From Bryobacteraceae bacterium (GTDB taxonomy: Bacteria > Acidobacteriota > Terriglobia > Bryobacterales > Bryobacteraceae): 10,281 bases of DNA. Numbering within the stretch: the first letter of the stretch is position 1; each line of letters opens with the position of its first letter. The position numbers and the translations under genes are program-made. Below the pieces are notes generated by a model. The model ran no database searches and was not told where the DNA came from. It worked only from the letters and a program-made list of their open reading frames with translations. This document shows positions 6,708 through 10,281 of the stretch, piece by piece. The DNA is taken from NCBI GenBank assembly GCA_025929455.1, contig JAICMB010000074.1, forward strand, positions 1 to 10,281, read 5' to 3'.

Positions 6708-9689
6708 ATGAACCGTTTTGGGGTCCTAATTCTCACCGGCTTATTGTGTGCCGCCACGTCCGACCAGTCAATGGAAGAGCGTTTGTGGCAGTTGCGCAAT
6801 CTCGGAAAAGCCTTCTACGAAAATCCGACTACGCAGGTGCAGGCGGTCGACGAGTTCCGTAAAGCGCTGGACTTGAAACCGACTTCCGCGCGCGAACGCC
6901 TCAACTACGGCCTCGCTCTGCTACGCGCCGGCAAGACGCCGGAAGGCATCGCCGAACTCGAGAAAGTGCAGAAGCAGGACCCCGCGCTGCCGCACACCTG
7001 GTTTAATCTCGGCATCGTTTTTCGCAAAAACGGCGACGCCGACCGCGCCATCGCGCAGTTCCGCCACATGGTCGACCTGGTGCCGGACGAGCCCGTGTCG
7101 CACTACAACCTCGGCGTTCTTCTCAAGCAAACCGGCAAGATGGACGAGGCGCGGCGGCAGTTTGAAATCGCTGAGAAACTCAACTCCAATCTGGCTGCAC
7201 CTCACTTCCAGCTCTTCAACGTTTATCGCCAGACCGGCAAGAAAGAGGACGCCCAGCGGGAGCTCGCCGTTTTCCAGCGCCTCAAAAAAGAGCAGGAAGG
7301 CGCCGCCATTCCCGAAGACATGGAATGGAGTGACTACGCCGAAATTTACGATCCCATCGACATGAAGGGCGGCGGCGACCACACACCCGCCGCGCCCGAG
7401 CGCAAACTGCAGCCCGGTGAAGACGGGCAACTCGCCATCGATGTTGCAGGTGACGGACACACCGATGTGCTCGTATGGGGCGGCGGCAAGCTGAAGCTGC
7501 TGCGCCACGGAAGCGAGCCGGTGAACGATGCCGCGCTCGCCGCCTTAGCCGGCGTGATCTCGGCCGCTGCCGGCGATTACAACAACGACGGATTTGCGGA
7601 CCTCTGCGTACTCACGCGGTCCGGCCCCGTGCTGCTGCGCAACAACAAAGGCCGCTTCGAACGCGATACCGCGGAACTGCCGAAAGGCCGCTTCGACGCC
7701 GCGCTGTGGGTCGACTACGATCACGACTACGACCTCGACCTGCTGCTGCTCGGGGATAAACAGGTGCTGCTCCGTAATCAAGGCGCCGCCGGATTCGCGG
7801 ACCACACCAAAGATTTCCCGTTCATCGAAGGGCGTGCCATTGGCGCGACGCTGTATCGGCTGAACGCCGACAGCAAAGCGTTCGACATCGCCGTTGCGTA
7901 TGCAACGCGGCCCGGCGTCGTCTATGTCGACAAGCTCGCCGGGCGTTATCAGGCCCAAGAGAATCCGGCGATTCCCGCGGGCACGCGCTTCCTGCACGCT
8001 GCTGACATAAATCAGGATTCCTGGCTGGACTTGCCCGCGTCCACCGGAACCAGCGTCAACGCGAAAGGCAAGCTCTCGCATCAACCCCAGCCCGTCTACG
8101 GCGGTGCGGTCCTGCTCGGTACGCCCGCGCCCAACTCGCACTGGATTCGCGTGCGGCTCGAAGGCATCAAAAATCTGAAGCTCGCCTATGGCGCGGAGGT
8201 CGAGGTCAAGGCCGGAGCGCTGTACCGCAAGCAAGTCTACGAGGGCGTGCCGCTTCTATTCGAACTCGGCACACACGCCAACGTCGACACCGTCCGCATC
8301 GCCTGGCCTAACGGCCTCATCCAGAACGAAACCAATCAAGCCGCGGACAAGGGCTACAGCTACAAAGAAGCGCAGCGGCTCTCCGGTTCCTGCCCCATGA
8401 TCTGGACCTGGGATGGCCGCCGCTTCCGCTTCATCACCGACGTGCTCGGCGTCGCGCCGCTCGGAGCGTCATCCGGCGACGGCCAGTATTTCCCGACCGA
8501 CCACGACGAGAACATTCAAATCCCAGCCGGCGCGCTCACACCGGAGCAGGGCAGCTATCAAATTCATATCACCGAAGAGCTGAGCGAGGTTTCCTATCTC
8601 GATCAGATTCAACTCACCGCGGTCGATCATCCCGCGGGCGTCGACATATTTACCAGCGAGCGCTGGAAGTCGCCGCCCTTCGCCGGCTTCCACGTCTACC
8701 CGATCGCGCAGCGCACGTACTCTCTCTCGGCGCATGACAGTACCGGCGGTGACGTGCGCGCCAGGCTCGCGGCCAAGGACGGCAACTACGTCGACACGTT
8801 TAAGCACGACCTGGTCGGTGTCGCCGCGATGCACACCCTCGATCTCGATTTCGGCCGCAACGTCGCGCCCGACAGCAAGGCCGTACTGGTTCTGAGCGGC
8901 TGGGTCGACTGGGCTGACGGCAGCACCTTCATGGCGCAGGCCCAGCAAGGCAAGGGCGGACTGGTGCCGCCGTATCTGCAAGTCAAGGACAAGCGCGGCC
9001 ATTGGAACACCGTAATTGCCGACATGGGCATGCCGGACGGCAAGCCGAAGACGATCGTAGTCGATCTCACCGGCAAGTTTCTCTCGCCCTCGCGCGAAGT
9101 CCGCATCGTCACGAACCTGTGTGTGTTCTGGGACGAAATCTTCCTGGCGCGTCCAGAGGAGAACGCGCCCGTTCAGATGCACCGCGTTCCTGTCGAAAGC
9201 GCCGGCGTGCACTTCCGCGGCTTCTCGGATTCCAAGATCTATCCGCGCCGCGATCATCCCGAAGAGTTTTTCTACAACGTCGTGAATCCGACCTCGCTGT
9301 GGAATCCTACGCCCGGCATGTACACGCGCTACGGCGATGTTACGCCGCTGGTTGTGAAGGCCGACGACCAGTTCGTCATCATGGGCTCCGGCGACGAGCT
9401 GCGATTGAAGTTCCGCGCGAGCGCGTTGCCGCCGCTCCCCGCGAGATGGAAGCGCGACTTCTTATTGAAGGTCGACGGATGGGCGAAGGATCGCGACGCC
9501 AACACCGCGTTCGGACAAAGCGTCACGCCGCTGCCTTTCCACGCCATGAGCTCCTATCCGTATCCGGCGAGCGAACACTTTCCCAACGACGCGCAACACC
9601 GCGCCTATCAGAAGCGGTACAACACGCGGCCGGCGCTGCGCCTCATCCGCCCGCTCGTGGCCGACCGCACCCACGCGTATGTGAATTGA
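6708..9689 (+). CDS. Exported TPR / FG-GAP / ASPIC-UnbV protein (CRTAC1-like)
   Basis: The 993-residue product starts with a short signal sequence (hydrophobic 4-16). Its C14 lacks a proper lipobox, so it is probably not a lipoprotein. TPR helices fill about 45-196 (clear units at 94-128 and 129-162). Residues 240-445 carry FG-GAP/VCBS-type propeller repeats with calcium-loop motifs: DYNNDGFAD (290-298) is canonical, while DYDHDYDLD (336-344) and the 433-441 loop are degenerate. An ASPIC/UnbV domain spans about 472-540 (WIRVRLEG at 479-486, WPNG at 533-536). A motif of the form CPMIWTWDGRRFRFITDVLG (562-581) follows. The remaining 400 or so residues (to 993) are a conserved-looking beta-rich region I cannot assign. 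Family members are extracytoplasmic and probably mediate binding; no enzymatic residues are evident. The cytochrome gene starts one base after the stop, indicating an operon. The start is chosen because the next Met (22) would remove the signal sequence. Confidence 0.9.
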   Translation: MNRFGVLILTGLLCAATSDQSMEERLWQLRNLGKAFYENPTTQVQAVDEFRKALDLKPTSARERLNYGLALLRAGKTPEGIAELEKVQKQDPALPHTWFNLGIVFRKNGDADRAIAQFRHMVDLVPDEPVSHYNLGVLLKQTGKMDEARRQFEIAEKLNSNLAAPHFQLFNVYRQTGKKEDAQRELAVFQRLKKEQEGAAIPEDMEWSDYAEIYDPIDMKGGGDHTPAAPERKLQPGEDGQLAIDVAGDGHTDVLVWGGGKLKLLRHGSEPVNDAALAALAGVISAAAGDYNNDGFADLCVLTRSGPVLLRNNKGRFERDTAELPKGRFDAALWVDYDHDYDLDLLLLGDKQVLLRNQGAAGFADHTKDFPFIEGRAIGATLYRLNADSKAFDIAVAYATRPGVVYVDKLAGRYQAQENPAIPAGTRFLHAADINQDSWLDLPASTGTSVNAKGKLSHQPQPVYGGAVLLGTPAPNSHWIRVRLEGIKNLKLAYGAEVEVKAGALYRKQVYEGVPLLFELGTHANVDTVRIAWPNGLIQNETNQAADKGYSYKEAQRLSGSCPMIWTWDGRRFRFITDVLGVAPLGASSGDGQYFPTDHDENIQIPAGALTPEQGSYQIHITEELSEVSYLDQIQLTAVDHPAGVDIFTSERWKSPPFAGFHVYPIAQRTYSLSAHDSTGGDVRARLAAKDGNYVDTFKHDLVGVAAMHTLDLDFGRNVAPDSKAVLVLSGWVDWADGSTFMAQAQQGKGGLVPPYLQVKDKRGHWNTVIADMGMPDGKPKTIVVDLTGKFLSPSREVRIVTNLCVFWDEIFLARPEENAPVQMHRVPVESAGVHFRGFSDSKIYPRRDHPEEFFYNVVNPTSLWNPTPGMYTRYGDVTPLVVKADDQFVIMGSGDELRLKFRASALPPLPARWKRDFLLKVDGWAKDRDANTAFGQSVTPLPFHAMSSYPYPASEHFPNDAQHRAYQKRYNTRPALRLIRPLVADRTHAYVN

Positions 9690-9690
9690 A

Positions 9691-10281
9691 ATGCGAAAGT
9701 TTCTCACCGTCGGTTTTATCGTTCTGCTGTTGAACGCGGCATATCTCGCAGCTTTCCCCTCGCCCACGCTGTTCTATGTCGGAAACGTTCTCCTGCATCT
9801 CGGGCTGGGACTGGCGCTGGCAGCCACGTTCGTCTGGTTCTTAGCGCGCAACAGCGAGTTCCGCCGTAGAAACGCGATCGCGATTGGGTGCTTCGGCGTT
9901 TCGCTGCTGTTCGCGATTTATCTGATGTGGGCAGGCGCAACGCGACCGAACCGGCCGTATCTGTGGGCCCATATCGGGGCGGCGCTGCTTGGCACCGCGC
10001 TGATCATTTCCTATTACCTGCGCCGCGACCGCCGTCTGTCGCGCGCGCTCAGCGCGTCCGCTGCCGCCGCTGCCATAATTCCCCTCGGAGCATTTGCGTT
10101 CCATCGCCAGTTCCCCGCGCCCGAGTATCAGATTCGCAACCCGCAGCGCGCGGCGTTGTCGATGGCCGAAGAGGGCGGCGGTCCGCATTCGCCGTTCTGG
10201 CCATCGTCGGCGAAAACCAACGTCGGCGGCATCATTCCTTCCAACTTTTTCATGGATTCCGAACGCTGCGGCGAGTGCCAC
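9691..10281 (+). CDS. Membrane-anchored c-type (probably multiheme) cytochrome, N-terminal part
   Basis: The first 197 codons are present and the frame runs off the right edge. Five hydrophobic helices are visible at about 5-23, 28-51, 62-80, 91-110 and 120-137. Arg-rich loops at 53-60 and 111-118 mark cytoplasmic sides, giving N-in, C-out topology. A periplasmic linker (140-190) leads to CGECH (193-197), a covalent heme c attachment site, at the very end of the window. The DSERCGECH context resembles the first heme site of cytochrome c554-like multiheme domains, so more CxxCH motifs are expected downstream; this is inference. Its role is probably periplasmic electron transfer. It begins one base after the ASPIC/UnbV stop codon, with no strong Shine-Dalgarno, which suggests translational coupling. 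If only one CxxCH followed, it would be a mono-heme protein instead. Confidence 0.85.
   Translation, partial: MRKFLTVGFIVLLLNAAYLAAFPSPTLFYVGNVLLHLGLGLALAATFVWFLARNSEFRRRNAIAIGCFGVSLLFAIYLMWAGATRPNRPYLWAHIGAALLGTALIISYYLRRDRRLSRALSASAAAAAIIPLGAFAFHRQFPAPEYQIRNPQRAALSMAEEGGGPHSPFWPSSAKTNVGGIIPSNFFMDSERCGECH

Noticed and set aside
6745..6749. Cys14 of the ASPIC/UnbV protein as a lipoprotein attachment site.
   Set aside because: The preceding residues are G-L-L, which does not fit a lipobox (small residues at -1 and -2).
6921..8234. Two long minus-strand frames opposite the ASPIC/UnbV gene.
   Set aside because: They have no signal sequence or domain motifs, and they mirror the codon bias of the plus-strand gene.

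Overview
This window looks like chromosome of a GC-rich, soil-type acidobacterium, most plausibly in the Solibacter/Bryobacter lineage. The evidence is the mix of families: a PknB-type kinase fused to TPRs and a PD40/TolB-like propeller, a secreted discoidin-containing glycosidase, a TPR/FG-GAP/ASPIC-UnbV protein, and a membrane-anchored c-type cytochrome. Back-to-back REP-like palindromes between genes also fit. The assignment rests on remembered family distributions, not on a search. No tRNA, rRNA, transposase, phage gene or CRISPR array was seen.

Layout: positions 1-4082 (minus strand) hold a very large receptor-type Ser/Thr kinase whose C-terminus runs off the left edge after 1360 codons. 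A 138-bp gap with an 11-bp-period tandem repeat and a weak promoter candidate precedes it. Positions 4221-6359 (minus) encode a 712-residue secreted clan GH-A-like glycosidase with a discoidin (F5/8C) module set into its N-terminal part. Positions 6360-6707 are a 348-bp divergent intergenic region with two adjacent perfect palindromes, a diverged partial copy of that element, and a CACTAGT inverted repeat close to the rightward gene. Positions 6708-9689 (plus) encode a 993-residue exported TPR + FG-GAP + ASPIC/UnbV protein with a long C-terminal region of unknown function. One base after its stop codon, 9691-10281 (plus) begins a membrane protein with five predicted transmembrane helices; the window ends exactly on its first CxxCH heme motif.

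How they may work together: the two rightward genes almost certainly form one transcription unit, giving an exported ASPIC/UnbV protein beside a periplasm-facing cytochrome. The leftward glycosidase and kinase share a strand, but the 138-bp gap, with promoter-like and repeat sequences, leaves co-transcription open. The kinase probably senses or binds something through its periplasmic propeller and signals through the cytoplasmic TPR and kinase parts. No sequence evidence links it to the glycosidase beyond adjacency. The most unusual features are the four-module kinase, the Asn-to-Glu change at the presumed glycosidase acid/base motif, and the uncharacterised C-terminal half of the ASPIC/UnbV protein paired with the cytochrome.
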